Source: 2-01-FULL-45-10 sp964450115 (lineage in GTDB: Bacteria; Omnitrophota; Gorgyraeia; 2-01-FULL-45-10). From it: 17,953 nucleotides of DNA. This document shows positions 1 through 6,924 of the stretch, one piece after another. The notes under the pieces are model-generated. The model made no database searches, was not told the origin of the DNA, and saw only the letters and a list, made by a program, of their open reading frames with translations. The stretch spans positions 1 through 17,953 of the forward strand of contig CAYVCD010000025.1 in assembly GCA_964450115.1 (NCBI GenBank), written 5' to 3'. Position numbers and translations under genes: made by a program. The first letter of the stretch is position 1; every line of letters begins with the position of its first letter.

Positions 1-500
1 GCCCGAGAGATTTAGGTATGGACTTAATTTATGATGTGGCTCATAATATAGCTAAAGTGGAGAAGTACAATATTAACGGAAAAGAGAAGCTGCTTTGCGT
101 TCACAGAAAAGGCGCAACTAGAGCATTCCCTCCGGGACATCCGGAGTTGCCGGCTAAGTATAAAAATACCGGACAACCTGTTATAATACCGGGAGATATG
201 GGAAGAAATTCATATCTATTGACCGGCACAAAGAAGGCCGAAGACTCATTCTACTCAACGTGCCACGGAGCCGGTAGAAGACTTTCGCGTACGGCCGCGC
301 TTAGGGCCTGTCGCGGTAGATCGATAGCCGGGGAGCTTGATAAGAAGGGTATTGTGGTAATGTCCAGCGGCAGAGAGACTCTGGCAGAAGAAGCGCCTGA
401 AGCGTACAAGAATGTTAATGAAGTCGTAGGCGTGGTAGTAGGCGCAGGCATATCGAAGAAGGTCTGCCGCATGCGGCCTATGGGTGTTATCAAGGGGTAG
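1..500 (+). CDS. rtcB: RNA-splicing ligase RtcB, C-terminal part (5' end outside window)
   Basis: RtcB joins RNA 2',3'-cyclic phosphate or 3'-phosphate ends to 5'-hydroxyl ends, using GTP and Mn2+, in tRNA splicing and RNA repair. The frame is open from base 3 (PRDLGMDLIYDVAHN...) through the left edge, so the ATG at 18 is internal and not a start. About 166 of the usual 400-480 residues are present. Family landmarks in order are HNIAKVE, HRKGATRAFPPGHPE, GDMGRNSYLL and the CHGAGR motif, whose His is the residue that is guanylylated in the family, and the conserved C-terminal MRPMGVIKG. The stop codon (498-500) runs into a perfect hairpin. The next gene is serS, so two tRNA-related functions sit together; an operon is possible but unproven. 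Confidence 0.95.
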   Translation, partial: PRDLGMDLIYDVAHNIAKVEKYNINGKEKLLCVHRKGATRAFPPGHPELPAKYKNTGQPVIIPGDMGRNSYLLTGTKKAEDSFYSTCHGAGRRLSRTAALRACRGRSIAGELDKKGIVVMSSGRETLAEEAPEAYKNVNEVVGVVVGAGISKKVCRMRPMGVIKG

Positions 501-519
501 GGCACACTTTAGTGTGCCC
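500..519 (+). other. Perfect 8-bp hairpin at the rtcB stop codon
   Basis: GGGCACAC (500-507) pairs with GTGTGCCC (512-519) across a TTTA loop. It begins on the last base of the rtcB stop codon and ends 23 bases before serS. There is no U-run after the stem (CGAATAGG follows), so it does not look like a classic intrinsic terminator. It may protect the rtcB 3' end or attenuate read-through into serS. Confidence 0.5.
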
Positions 520-542
520 CGAATAGGAAATGAGGAGATGAG

Positions 543-1817
543 ATGTTAGATTTAAAGTTCATACGAGACAACAGGGATAGTGTAAAAGAGGCCATCAAGA
601 ACCGCGGATATAAGTTGGATATAGACGAGCTCATTAAACTTGATGAAGAGCATAGGAAGATCCTTTCAGATGTAGAGGATCTGAGGTCCCAGCGCAATAA
701 AGCCAACGATGAGGTGGCCGCAATTTTGAAGGCAAAAGGTAATCCAAAAGAGATTATTGCAAAAATGAAGCCAATATCCCAAAAAATAGCTGATTTTGAG
801 GCAAAAGTGGAGGAATTAAGCCAAAAAATAGACAAAATCAAGTATATAATCCCAAATATACCCGATAAATCATTGCCAGTAGGTGGTCCGGATTGCAATA
901 AAATAGTCAAATCATGGGGTAAAACGCCCAATTTTGACTTCAAACCCAAGACCCATGTCGAGCTTGCCGAGATACTTGATATCATATGCTTTGGGATAGC
1001 CGCCAAGATCACCGGGTCGAACTTCATCCTATATAAAGGATTAGGCGCCAGACTTGAACGCGCCCTTATAAACTTCATGCTTGATCTTCACACCAAGAAA
1101 CACGGCTATACCGAAGTTTTCCCGCCGTTCCTGGTCAATAGAAGGAGCATGACAGGGACCGGCCAGCTCCCAAAGCTGGAAGATGATATGTATAGGCTTA
1201 AAGACGAGGACCTCTTCCTTATACCTACAGCGGAAGTGCCGGTCACAAATATACATGCCGGCGATACTCTGGAAGAGTCGGACCTGCCTATCCGCTACAC
1301 TGCATATTCGGCGTGTTTTAGGCGCGAGGCCGGCTCTTATGGAAAAGATACGCGGGGCCTCGTAAGGGTGCACCAATTCAACAAGGTCGAGCTTGTAAAG
1401 TTCGTGAAACCAGAAACATCTTTCGATGAGCTTGAAAAATTATTGCTTGATGCCGAAGAGGTTCTTCAGCTTTTAGAGCTTCCATACCGCGTTCTGATGC
1501 TTGCCACGGGGGATATCTCTTTTGCCGCGGCCAAATGCTACGATATAGAGCTTTACGCCGCGGGCGTTGACGCGTATTTGGAAGTCTCGAGCTGCTCCTG
1601 CTTTACGGACTTTCAGGCAAGGCGCGCGAATATCCGTTACCGTGACAAATCCACAAAAAAGATAAATTTTGTGCACACATTGAACGGCTCGGGCGTAGCT
1701 CTGCCGAGACTAGTCGTGGCCATCATGGAAAATTATCAGAATAAGGACGGGAGTGTGCGTATACCCAAAGCGCTCATCCCATACATGGATGGCTTAGAGG
1801 TCATAAAACCGAAATGA
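543..1817 (+). CDS. serS: Serine--tRNA ligase
   Basis: This cytosolic class II aminoacyl-tRNA synthetase charges tRNA-Ser (and tRNA-Sec if present) with serine. The 424 residues match the usual 420-430. Residues about 28-105 form the charged helical arm that holds the long variable arm of tRNA-Ser. The catalytic domain shows the TAE serine-binding loop (229-231), motif 2 FRRE (269-272) followed by AGSYGKDTRGLVRVHQF, the SSCSCFTDFQARR segment, and motif 3 with Arg389 and ENYQ. Motif 3 reads GVALPR where many bacterial enzymes have GLAVGR, but the Arg is kept. GAGGAG (532-537) lies 5 bases before the ATG. The stop overlaps the next start as ATGA. A tRNA-Ser gene lies about 700 bases downstream. 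Confidence 0.97.
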   Translation: MLDLKFIRDNRDSVKEAIKNRGYKLDIDELIKLDEEHRKILSDVEDLRSQRNKANDEVAAILKAKGNPKEIIAKMKPISQKIADFEAKVEELSQKIDKIKYIIPNIPDKSLPVGGPDCNKIVKSWGKTPNFDFKPKTHVELAEILDIICFGIAAKITGSNFILYKGLGARLERALINFMLDLHTKKHGYTEVFPPFLVNRRSMTGTGQLPKLEDDMYRLKDEDLFLIPTAEVPVTNIHAGDTLEESDLPIRYTAYSACFRREAGSYGKDTRGLVRVHQFNKVELVKFVKPETSFDELEKLLLDAEEVLQLLELPYRVLMLATGDISFAAAKCYDIELYAAGVDAYLEVSSCSCFTDFQARRANIRYRDKSTKKINFVHTLNGSGVALPRLVVAIMENYQNKDGSVRIPKALIPYMDGLEVIKPK

Positions 1818-2503
1818 AATTAGTTAAGCCGAAGAATAAAGGCTCCTGGCTGATACTCTTCATAAAACTGATTATAGGAGTTTTGGCGCTGCCCCTGACA
1901 TATGGTGTTACGGCAGCCTTTTACGGCAACTTCATCCTGATAAAAGAGCTTGCTGCAAATCTCAGTTATTTTACGTGGGGTATAGGGAGCTATGTTATTC
2001 TACACCTCTTGTTCTACAAACCCACATATCTATATGTATTGGGCCATGAATCGGTCCATGCGGGCCTGGCGTGGGTATTCGGCGGCAAGATAAAATCATT
2101 TAAAGTATCCGAAGAAGGCGGCTCGGTCGGAACTGATAAGTCGAACTTCGTCATAGAGCTTGGGCCATACTTCATACCGATATACGCTATCATAATAACG
2201 GTCGTATATTTTGTAGTGGCGTCGTCCTATAACATCAGTGGTGGCCTATTCGTATTTCTGATAGGCTTTACGCTAGCGATGCATATGATATCCACGATAG
2301 AGGTGATGAAGATACGCCAGCCCGATATAGTGAAGTCGGGCTATCTCTTCTCGATAGTGCTGGTTTATATACTGAATATAGTCGTGATATCATTCATATT
2401 CAGCCTTATGTTCCAAACGTTCTCGATGCATAAATTTACAATTGACCTTTGGGACCAGTCGAAATATATTTATTTAGCGATATACAGGCAATTGTTCTTT
2501 TAA
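1814..2503 (+). CDS. Membrane protein with HExxH motif, M50-like metallopeptidase candidate
   Basis: A 229-residue integral membrane protein with about five or six hydrophobic segments (roughly 12-33, 50-68, 118-137, 142-160, 176-202). A GHESVH motif at residues 77-82 gives HExxH, placed at the end of a hydrophobic segment as in M50 site-2-protease-type enzymes. It is followed by a GG-containing hydrophilic loop and a second hydrophobic block. A possible third metal ligand is Asp171 in QPDIVKSG, which resembles the distal Asp motif of M50 proteins only loosely. The start codon overlaps the serS stop (ATGA), so translation is probably coupled. If active it would cut membrane or near-membrane substrates. 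It could also be a non-enzymatic transporter-like protein, and the family call is inference. Confidence 0.75.
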   Translation: MKLVKPKNKGSWLILFIKLIIGVLALPLTYGVTAAFYGNFILIKELAANLSYFTWGIGSYVILHLLFYKPTYLYVLGHESVHAGLAWVFGGKIKSFKVSEEGGSVGTDKSNFVIELGPYFIPIYAIIITVVYFVVASSYNISGGLFVFLIGFTLAMHMISTIEVMKIRQPDIVKSGYLFSIVLVYILNIVVISFIFSLMFQTFSMHKFTIDLWDQSKYIYLAIYRQLFF

Positions 2504-2512
2504 GAATTCGGC

Positions 2513-2602
2513 GGAGGAATGGCAGAGTGGTTGATCGCGGCAGTCTTGAAAACTGTTAGGGATGCAAGTCCCTCGAGGGTTCGAATCCTTCTTCCTCCGC
2601 CA
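2513..2602 (+). tRNA. tRNA-Ser (anticodon UGA)
   Basis: The acceptor stem GGAGGAA (2513-2519) pairs with TTCCTCC (2592-2598). The discriminator is G2599 and CCA is encoded at 2600-2602. The anticodon stem GCAGT/ACTGT closes a seven-base loop CTTGAAA with anticodon TGA at 2547-2549. The long variable arm has a GGGA/TCCC stem, the class II feature expected of tRNA-Ser. The T-loop TTCGAAT is present. A run of six T follows at 2604-2609 and may end the transcript. The tRNA reads UCA and probably other UCN codons. Confidence 0.97.
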
Positions 2603-2641
2603 GTTTTTTCAATTGGGATCCATAAATTACTTTCCAAACAA

Positions 2642-3343
2642 ATGAAAAACAAAAATATCATAAAAATCACATCGACCTGTATGGCGGCATTCTTGATATG
2701 CGGATGTGTGAATTATGAGCAGGAAACATTCCTTAACCCGGATATGTCGGGCCGCATCGAGATACACGTCTTTCCAAATCCTCAGCCTATGGTCGAAGAG
2801 ATAGCAAAAAAAATTAATGAGGAGGGCGAATCGTCACTAAATCTAAACGAAGCATTATCAAAAGCGACTTACAAGATGAAGGTGAAAATAAAGGAAGAAG
2901 ATCTCCTGAATGCTTTCAACAGTGATGCGATCAAGAGCAAAAGTTTCAGAGAGATAGAGAGGAGCGGGATTTCGCATGTCTATTTAACGGTTGAATTCGA
3001 TGACATAAGAAAATTATTTAAAGATAAAAAATCTGTAAGTGTGGTCGGGGGTCAAAGCGGGCTCGTTACTTATACGCAATTTTTTAATTTATCGAAAGAC
3101 GGTAAAGAGAAGGGCGCTTCCGATAATACGCCGCCTGAATCTTTTAAGGGTTTTAATTTCAAGTGCATCTTGCATATGCCGGCGAATATAATGACCGCAA
3201 ATACCCTTAATATAGATAAAAACACGGCCGTTTGGGAATTTCCGCTCAAACAGATCATGGAAGACAAGAATCTTAACATCACCGCAACATGTAAAGGCGA
3301 AAACAGATTTTTGCGCTGGATGAAGCGCAACACCAGAAAATAG
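2642..3343 (+). CDS. Predicted lipoprotein, LppM/DUF3153-like
   Basis: A 233-residue protein. The N-terminus MKNKNIIKITSTCMAAFLICGC has a short basic region, a hydrophobic core and a lipobox-like ICGC, so a lipid-anchored exported protein is likely. The mature part is mostly soluble. The C-terminal pattern MPANIMTANT...NTAVWEFPL resembles the repeated MPG...ANG...G..V.W motif of LppM/DUF3153-like lipoproteins, recalled from memory. The reading frame stays open back into the tRNA gene (to 2519), but the ATG at 2642 is the only start that gives a signal peptide and avoids the tRNA. No clear Shine-Dalgarno sequence precedes it. Function is unknown; a surface or periplasmic role is inferred. Confidence 0.8.
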   Translation: MKNKNIIKITSTCMAAFLICGCVNYEQETFLNPDMSGRIEIHVFPNPQPMVEEIAKKINEEGESSLNLNEALSKATYKMKVKIKEEDLLNAFNSDAIKSKSFREIERSGISHVYLTVEFDDIRKLFKDKKSVSVVGGQSGLVTYTQFFNLSKDGKEKGASDNTPPESFKGFNFKCILHMPANIMTANTLNIDKNTAVWEFPLKQIMEDKNLNITATCKGENRFLRWMKRNTRK

Positions 3344-3450
3344 TAGATTATCCCTCAATGGTCGTTGTATTGGCAGGCCCTTCTGGCTGTCTCTTGACCA
3401 ATGTGTAACGATCTGCCTATCGCCTCATAGCTCATTCCTAACACGCGTAA

Positions 3451-3524
3451 TTGTTTAGCCTTATGGGCGAGTATTTTGTATAATATAGGCTGTTTATTGA
3501 CAGGAATCACTATGCGGGCGGTGA
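3451..3524 (+). repeat. Promoter-leader repeat, copy A
   Basis: This 74-bp stretch aligns without gaps to 13741-13814. The segment 3479-3524 is close to identical (about 42 of 46 bases) and includes TATAATAYAGGCTGTTTATT and the box GGGCGGTGA; the upstream part is more diverged. It covers the promoter and the first about 35 transcribed bases before the SMR exporter gene. It lies on the strand opposite the recombinase-like remnant. Confidence 0.8.
3456..3484 (+). promoter_or_regulatory. Sigma70-type promoter of the SMR exporter gene
   Basis: TAGCCT (3456-3461) and a perfect TATAAT (3479-3484) are separated by exactly 17 bases. Transcription would begin near 3491, giving a leader of about 98 bases. 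In that leader GCGGG (3514-3518) can pair with CCCGC (3553-3557), or the overlapping GGCGG (3517-3521) with CCGCC (3560-3564). The two pairings are mutually exclusive. No known riboswitch class was recognised. Confidence 0.65.
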
Positions 3525-3588
3525 GGATCGGAAAAGGTTCGAATTGGTAACACCCGCGTCCGCCATGTTTAACCAGTAACGGAGTTTT

Positions 3589-3918
3589 ATGCATTGGATC
3601 TATCTGATCATCGCGATACTTGGCGAAGTGATCGCGACCTCGTCGTTAAAAGCGTCCGAAGGGTTCACAAAACCGATCCCTTCAATAATTGTAGTTATAG
3701 GATACAGCATAACTTTTTACTTCTTGTCGCTTGCCTTAAAGTATATCCCCCTGGGGATAGCTTATGCCATCTGGTGCGGGATCGGAATCGTGCTTGTTAC
3801 GCTTGTCGGATGGTTTTTTTACAAGCAGGCCATTGATATCTCCGCCATAATAGGAATAGTGCTTATATTCGCGGGTGTCTTGGCGATAAATCTTTTTTCA
3901 AAGAGCGTCATGTATTGA
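3589..3918 (+). CDS. SMR family multidrug efflux protein, EmrE/Qac type
   Basis: A 109-residue inner-membrane proton-coupled antiporter of the small multidrug resistance family, expected to act as a dual-topology dimer that exports quaternary ammonium or other cationic compounds. Four hydrophobic helices cover almost the whole protein. The essential membrane glutamate is Glu13 (AILGEVIATSSLK, equivalent to EmrE Glu14). SEGFT, YIPLGIAYAIWCGIGIVL and the final helix with AGVLAINLFSKS match EmrE and QacC closely. The AIW.G.GIVL pattern points to the Qac subtype rather than the guanidinium exporter Gdx. GGAG (3581-3584) precedes the ATG by 4 bases. It has its own promoter and an unusual repeat-derived leader. 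The substrate is not readable from sequence. Confidence 0.93.
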   Translation: MHWIYLIIAILGEVIATSSLKASEGFTKPIPSIIVVIGYSITFYFLSLALKYIPLGIAYAIWCGIGIVLVTLVGWFFYKQAIDISAIIGIVLIFAGVLAINLFSKSVMY

Positions 3919-3940
3919 TATAAAATAGCAGGCGAGTCAA

Positions 3941-5332
3941 ATGCGATTTTTGGTGGCGATGACGATGATTTTAGGACTTTGTTTCCTGGGATTGAAATGC
4001 GCGCCGGGTAAGATTGGGAAGCCCGGCTTTTTCTTTGGCGCTTCGAATGCGGCGTTCCAAGTCGAAGGATCGTCCATAGATTCGGATTGGCGCGAATGGA
4101 CGCGCACCGTTTATCCGGACGGCACCCCTCACATATCGGATAAAAGCAACGCCGAACTGGCTACTGATTTCTGGAACCGCTACGATGAGGATTTCCGGAT
4201 CGCGAAGGAAGCCGGGCTTAACGCGTTCCGCGTATCCATCGCCTGGGAACGCATAGAGCCCGCACCCGGCGTCTGGGATGAGAAGGCCCTCGATCACTAC
4301 GTAAAGATGATAGTCGCGATGCGCAGGCGCGGCCTCGAACCATTCGTCACGCTGCACCATTACGTGCTTCCGCTGTGGGTAAGTAGCGAAGGCGGCGTGA
4401 CCTGGAAGGAATTTCCCAGCCGCTTCGGAGAATTTTCAAGGCACGTCGTCGGGAGGCTAAGTAAGCCGCCCGCGAATGTTATTTACTTCATGACTATCAA
4501 CGAACCGACTATCCTCGTGCGTTTCGGATATCTGGACGATCATAAATTCCCGCCCGGTATCAACGACGCGTCGGCGGCGTCACGCGCGCTGGCCGGACTT
4601 GCCAAGGCCCACATAGAAGCTTACCGGCAGATAAAGGATCTCGGCATAAAATCGGTCAAGGTTGGCCTGGCCCACAACTGGCAGGTCTTCGAACCGCTGG
4701 ATAAGGACTCGGTCTCCGATCAAGCGATAGCGCAAAAGGTTGACCGGATCTTCAATCGCGCGTTTATGGAAGCGATCATGACCGGTGATATCAATTTCAG
4801 TATGCCGTTCGGCGAGACCGTATCGGAGAAAGTCGAATTACCTGACAACGAACCCGCCCTGGACTACCTCGGCATACAAAACTACGGCCGATCATATGTG
4901 ACACTCAGCGAGAAGAGGCCGGGATATGCGCTTTCCGAAAGCATCAGCGGCCCGAAGAACGACCTTGGTTGGGACCTGGTCCCTGACGCGCTCTATCTCG
5001 CCGTCAAGCAGTCCGCGGATTACGGATTCCCGATCATCATTACCGAAACAGGATTGGCTGACAGGGAAGACAGTTTCCGCCCGAAGTATCTGAAATGGAA
5101 CTTTGACGCGATTCGCCGATTACTGGCCGAGAAGACGGATTTATTCGGATATATCCACTGGTCGCTGACCGACAATTTCGAGTGGGCATTCGGCCTGGAA
5201 CCGCGTTTTGGCCTGGTCGAGATCGACTACCGTACCTTGGAGCGCAGGACCCGTCCGTCGTTGTCGACATATGCGGCCCTGATAAAACAGTTCAGGAAAG
5301 ATTTCTCCCAAAGTGACAAAGACCGCCGTTAA
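3941..5332 (+). CDS. Glycoside hydrolase family 1 (beta-glycosidase)
   Basis: A 463-residue retaining glycosidase that hydrolyses beta-glycosides, probably glucosides or galactosides. The GH1 barrel starts at FFFGASNAAFQVEG (31-43). The acid/base is Glu188 in TINEP. The nucleophile is Glu369 in ITETG, where most family members have ITENG. LHHYVLPLW (138-146) replaces the common HWDLP motif and resembles archaeal-type GH1. DNFEWAFG (421-428) is the sugar-binding segment. Residues 1-20 are hydrophobic and may be a signal or anchor, which is uncommon for GH1; Cys20 lacks a good lipobox. No strong Shine-Dalgarno sequence is seen. The 3' end overlaps the PfkB kinase gene, so hydrolysis and phosphorylation of the released sugar are probably linked. 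Confidence 0.93.
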   Translation: MRFLVAMTMILGLCFLGLKCAPGKIGKPGFFFGASNAAFQVEGSSIDSDWREWTRTVYPDGTPHISDKSNAELATDFWNRYDEDFRIAKEAGLNAFRVSIAWERIEPAPGVWDEKALDHYVKMIVAMRRRGLEPFVTLHHYVLPLWVSSEGGVTWKEFPSRFGEFSRHVVGRLSKPPANVIYFMTINEPTILVRFGYLDDHKFPPGINDASAASRALAGLAKAHIEAYRQIKDLGIKSVKVGLAHNWQVFEPLDKDSVSDQAIAQKVDRIFNRAFMEAIMTGDINFSMPFGETVSEKVELPDNEPALDYLGIQNYGRSYVTLSEKRPGYALSESISGPKNDLGWDLVPDALYLAVKQSADYGFPIIITETGLADREDSFRPKYLKWNFDAIRRLLAEKTDLFGYIHWSLTDNFEWAFGLEPRFGLVEIDYRTLERRTRPSLSTYAALIKQFRKDFSQSDKDRR

Positions 5333-6386
5333 GTCAAAAAGACCCGTGAAGATAACCGTCATAGGCGCCATCGTAGCCGACATAGTAGTTCCTTTGGACA
5401 GGGACAGCCTTTTTCCGGAGCCGGATGATAAAAGGCTCGTCTGGTCGGGAGACAAGGAATTCAGGACCCCTCCGAGAGAGGCCGCGGACTCCTATTTAAA
5501 GAACCTGCCCGCGGAACTTAAGTCCAGGTTGAGGATCACCTACGGCGGCCAGGCGTTCGCTTCAGCAAGCGTCTTAAATGAACTCGGCGCAAATGTAAAG
5601 CTCATAGGCGCGGTTGGCGATGACGGCCTGGGGACGGGCCTTATCCGACTGATGAAAGGCAGAAGAATGGACACCGTCGGCGTTAAGACCGTAAAAGGCG
5701 TCTCCACATCGGCCAATCTGATATTCTCGAATAAAGATACCGGGGAGACCGCATACAACCTGTCGATCGGGGCCGCGAACGAATATCTTGAAGAAAGCGA
5801 TGTCAAAGATAAGGAACTGGATGTATCAGTGGTACACCTGGGCGGCATAGCCCTCAGCCCGAGGCTCATGGATGAAGACCTCCTTCTGCGGATTATCAAA
5901 AGGATCAGGTCCAAAAAGGCAAAGGTCGGCTGGGATACCGTGGTAGATGTATACGGCAAAGAGAGCTCTCCTTCGATACTGGCGGTCATGCGCGAAGTCG
6001 ATTACCTTACCCCAAGCATAAAAGAGGCGCGCAAGATCACCCTTAAGCAGGGTGTCGAAGAAAATCTGGCATTCTTCGAAAAGCTAGGGGTCAAGGCTGT
6101 CTTCCTGAAGAACGGCGAGAACGGAAGCGAGGTATCGACTACCGAAGAGAGCATCTTCGGCGTCAGGATAAGGCAGCACGTGCCGGCTGTGCGCGGTATC
6201 AAATTCGTTGAAAGCACCGGCGCCGGCGACAGCTATAGCGCCTACATAGCGTACGCCGCGGCCATGGGCTTGTCGCCACTGGATGCCGCGCGTGGCGCAT
6301 CGATATGCGGCGCGCTTACCTGTGAACGCGTCGGAGGCGGCAGCATAGGCAATGATCCGGACGCCGTCGCAATTACTTTGCCTTGA
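5313..6386 (+). CDS. PfkB family carbohydrate kinase
   Basis: A cytosolic ribokinase-fold kinase that would phosphorylate a sugar or nucleoside with ATP. The 357 residues are slightly long because of an insert near residues 28-70. GGQAFASASVLNELGANV (78-95) followed by GAVGDD is the first PfkB signature. STGAGDSYSAY (300-310) is the second, with Asp305 as catalytic base; Ser replaces the usual leading Asp. The start is GTG at 5313, overlapping the GH1 gene by 20 bases. An alternative GTG at 5346 would give PVKITVIGAIVAD near the N-terminus and also fits the family. The overlap implies translational coupling to the glycosidase. The exact substrate cannot be told; ribokinase, fructokinase or a nucleoside kinase are possible. 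Confidence 0.9.
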   Translation: MTKTAVKSKRPVKITVIGAIVADIVVPLDRDSLFPEPDDKRLVWSGDKEFRTPPREAADSYLKNLPAELKSRLRITYGGQAFASASVLNELGANVKLIGAVGDDGLGTGLIRLMKGRRMDTVGVKTVKGVSTSANLIFSNKDTGETAYNLSIGAANEYLEESDVKDKELDVSVVHLGGIALSPRLMDEDLLLRIIKRIRSKKAKVGWDTVVDVYGKESSPSILAVMREVDYLTPSIKEARKITLKQGVEENLAFFEKLGVKAVFLKNGENGSEVSTTEESIFGVRIRQHVPAVRGIKFVESTGAGDSYSAYIAYAAAMGLSPLDAARGASICGALTCERVGGGSIGNDPDAVAITLP

Positions 6387-6406
6387 AGAGATGTTTTCTG
6401 TATAAT
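6378..6406 (+). promoter_or_regulatory. Sigma70-type promoter of the deaminase gene
   Basis: TTGCCT (6378-6383), a 17-base spacer and TATAAT (6401-6406) straddle the stop codon of the PfkB gene. Only 7 bases separate the -10 box from the ATG at 6414, so transcription would start at or one base before the start codon. The surrounding AATTACTTTGCCTT matches the other three promoters of the same family in this window. Confidence 0.7.
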
Positions 6407-6413
6407 ATCAGGC

Positions 6414-6923
6414 ATGAAGCTCAGATTAAACCCGCGTTACATGAGGTTTGCGATAAAAGAAGCCGAAAAAAGCATCAGGACCCTTAAGGGAGGACCATTC
6501 GGCGCGTGCATAATCAGGTCCGGAAAGATATTAGCCGCAGCCGGTAATACCGTATTCAAAAACGACGCCACCTGCCACGCTGAAGTCAACGCCATAAGGA
6601 TAGCTTCGAAGAAGCTTAAAACATACGATCTTTCGGGATGCGTCATCTATACCACCACAGAGCCGTGCCCGATGTGTTTTAGCGCCATACACTGGTCCGG
6701 AATAAGCTGTGTCATATTCGGCTCCAAGATAGCCGATGCGGCAAAGGCCGGGTTTAACGAGCTTTGTATATCCGCCAAAAAGATGAAAAAAGAGGGTTCA
6801 AGCTCGGTTAAAATATGCCCGGGTTTTCTTGCAAAGGATTGCCAAAAGCTGTACAAAGAATGGGCGGCCCTGGAAAAAGGAAGACTCGGCCTGCTAGACC
6901 ATAAATCTCCTTATTTCAAGTAA
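6414..6923 (+). CDS. Nucleobase/nucleoside deaminase (guanine deaminase-like, CDA fold)
   Basis: A 169-residue zinc-dependent deaminase of the cytidine deaminase superfamily. The active site is CHAEVNAI with zinc ligand His55 and proton shuttle Glu57, and TTEPCPMC with zinc ligands Cys85 and Cys88. GGPFGACII near residue 26 and DLSGCVIYT fit the guanine deaminase/TadA group. The C-terminal tail (LLDHKSPYFK) and the segment FNELCISAKKMKKEG are less typical of TadA. A guanine or related base deaminase is more likely than a tRNA-editing enzyme, but TadA activity is not excluded. The ATG at 6414 gives a leaderless message from the promoter just upstream. An internal ATG at 6441 also fits family N-termini but has no Shine-Dalgarno sequence. 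Confidence 0.9.
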   Translation: MKLRLNPRYMRFAIKEAEKSIRTLKGGPFGACIIRSGKILAAAGNTVFKNDATCHAEVNAIRIASKKLKTYDLSGCVIYTTTEPCPMCFSAIHWSGISCVIFGSKIADAAKAGFNELCISAKKMKKEGSSSVKICPGFLAKDCQKLYKEWAALEKGRLGLLDHKSPYFK

Positions 6924-6924
6924 A

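Larger units (their letters stand above)
3355..3530 (-). pseudogene. Remnant of a recombinase/transposase C-terminus (HTH)
   Basis: The minus strand keeps an open frame that stops at 3355-3357. Its translation contains ILTARIVIPVNKQPILYK, then HKAKQLRVLGMSYEAIG and SLHIGQETARRACQY. The last part reads as a helix-turn-helix with a short tail, like the C-terminal DNA-binding end of a large serine recombinase or resolvase. The upstream part of the frame runs antisense into the SMR gene start and does not look real, so this is a truncated fragment. The reverse complement of 13736-13820 encodes a diverged version (EITAHIVIPVNKQP, then VLYRTYILKAKQL), which supports a protein-coding ancestry. The family name is a judgement from motif shape. 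Confidence 0.5.

Noticed and set aside
500..519. Intrinsic terminator after rtcB
   Set aside because: The stem is strong but no U-run follows, so it is listed only as a hairpin.
2519..2641. Upstream extension of the lipoprotein frame into the tRNA-Ser gene
   Set aside because: The frame is open by chance across the tRNA. The ATG at 2642 gives a proper signal peptide, so the longer version is not a gene.
3491..3588. Guanidine (ykkC-type) riboswitch before the SMR gene
   Set aside because: The exporter is of the Qac rather than the Gdx subtype, and the leader lacks the conserved elements of guanidine-I or guanidine-II riboswitches as I know them.
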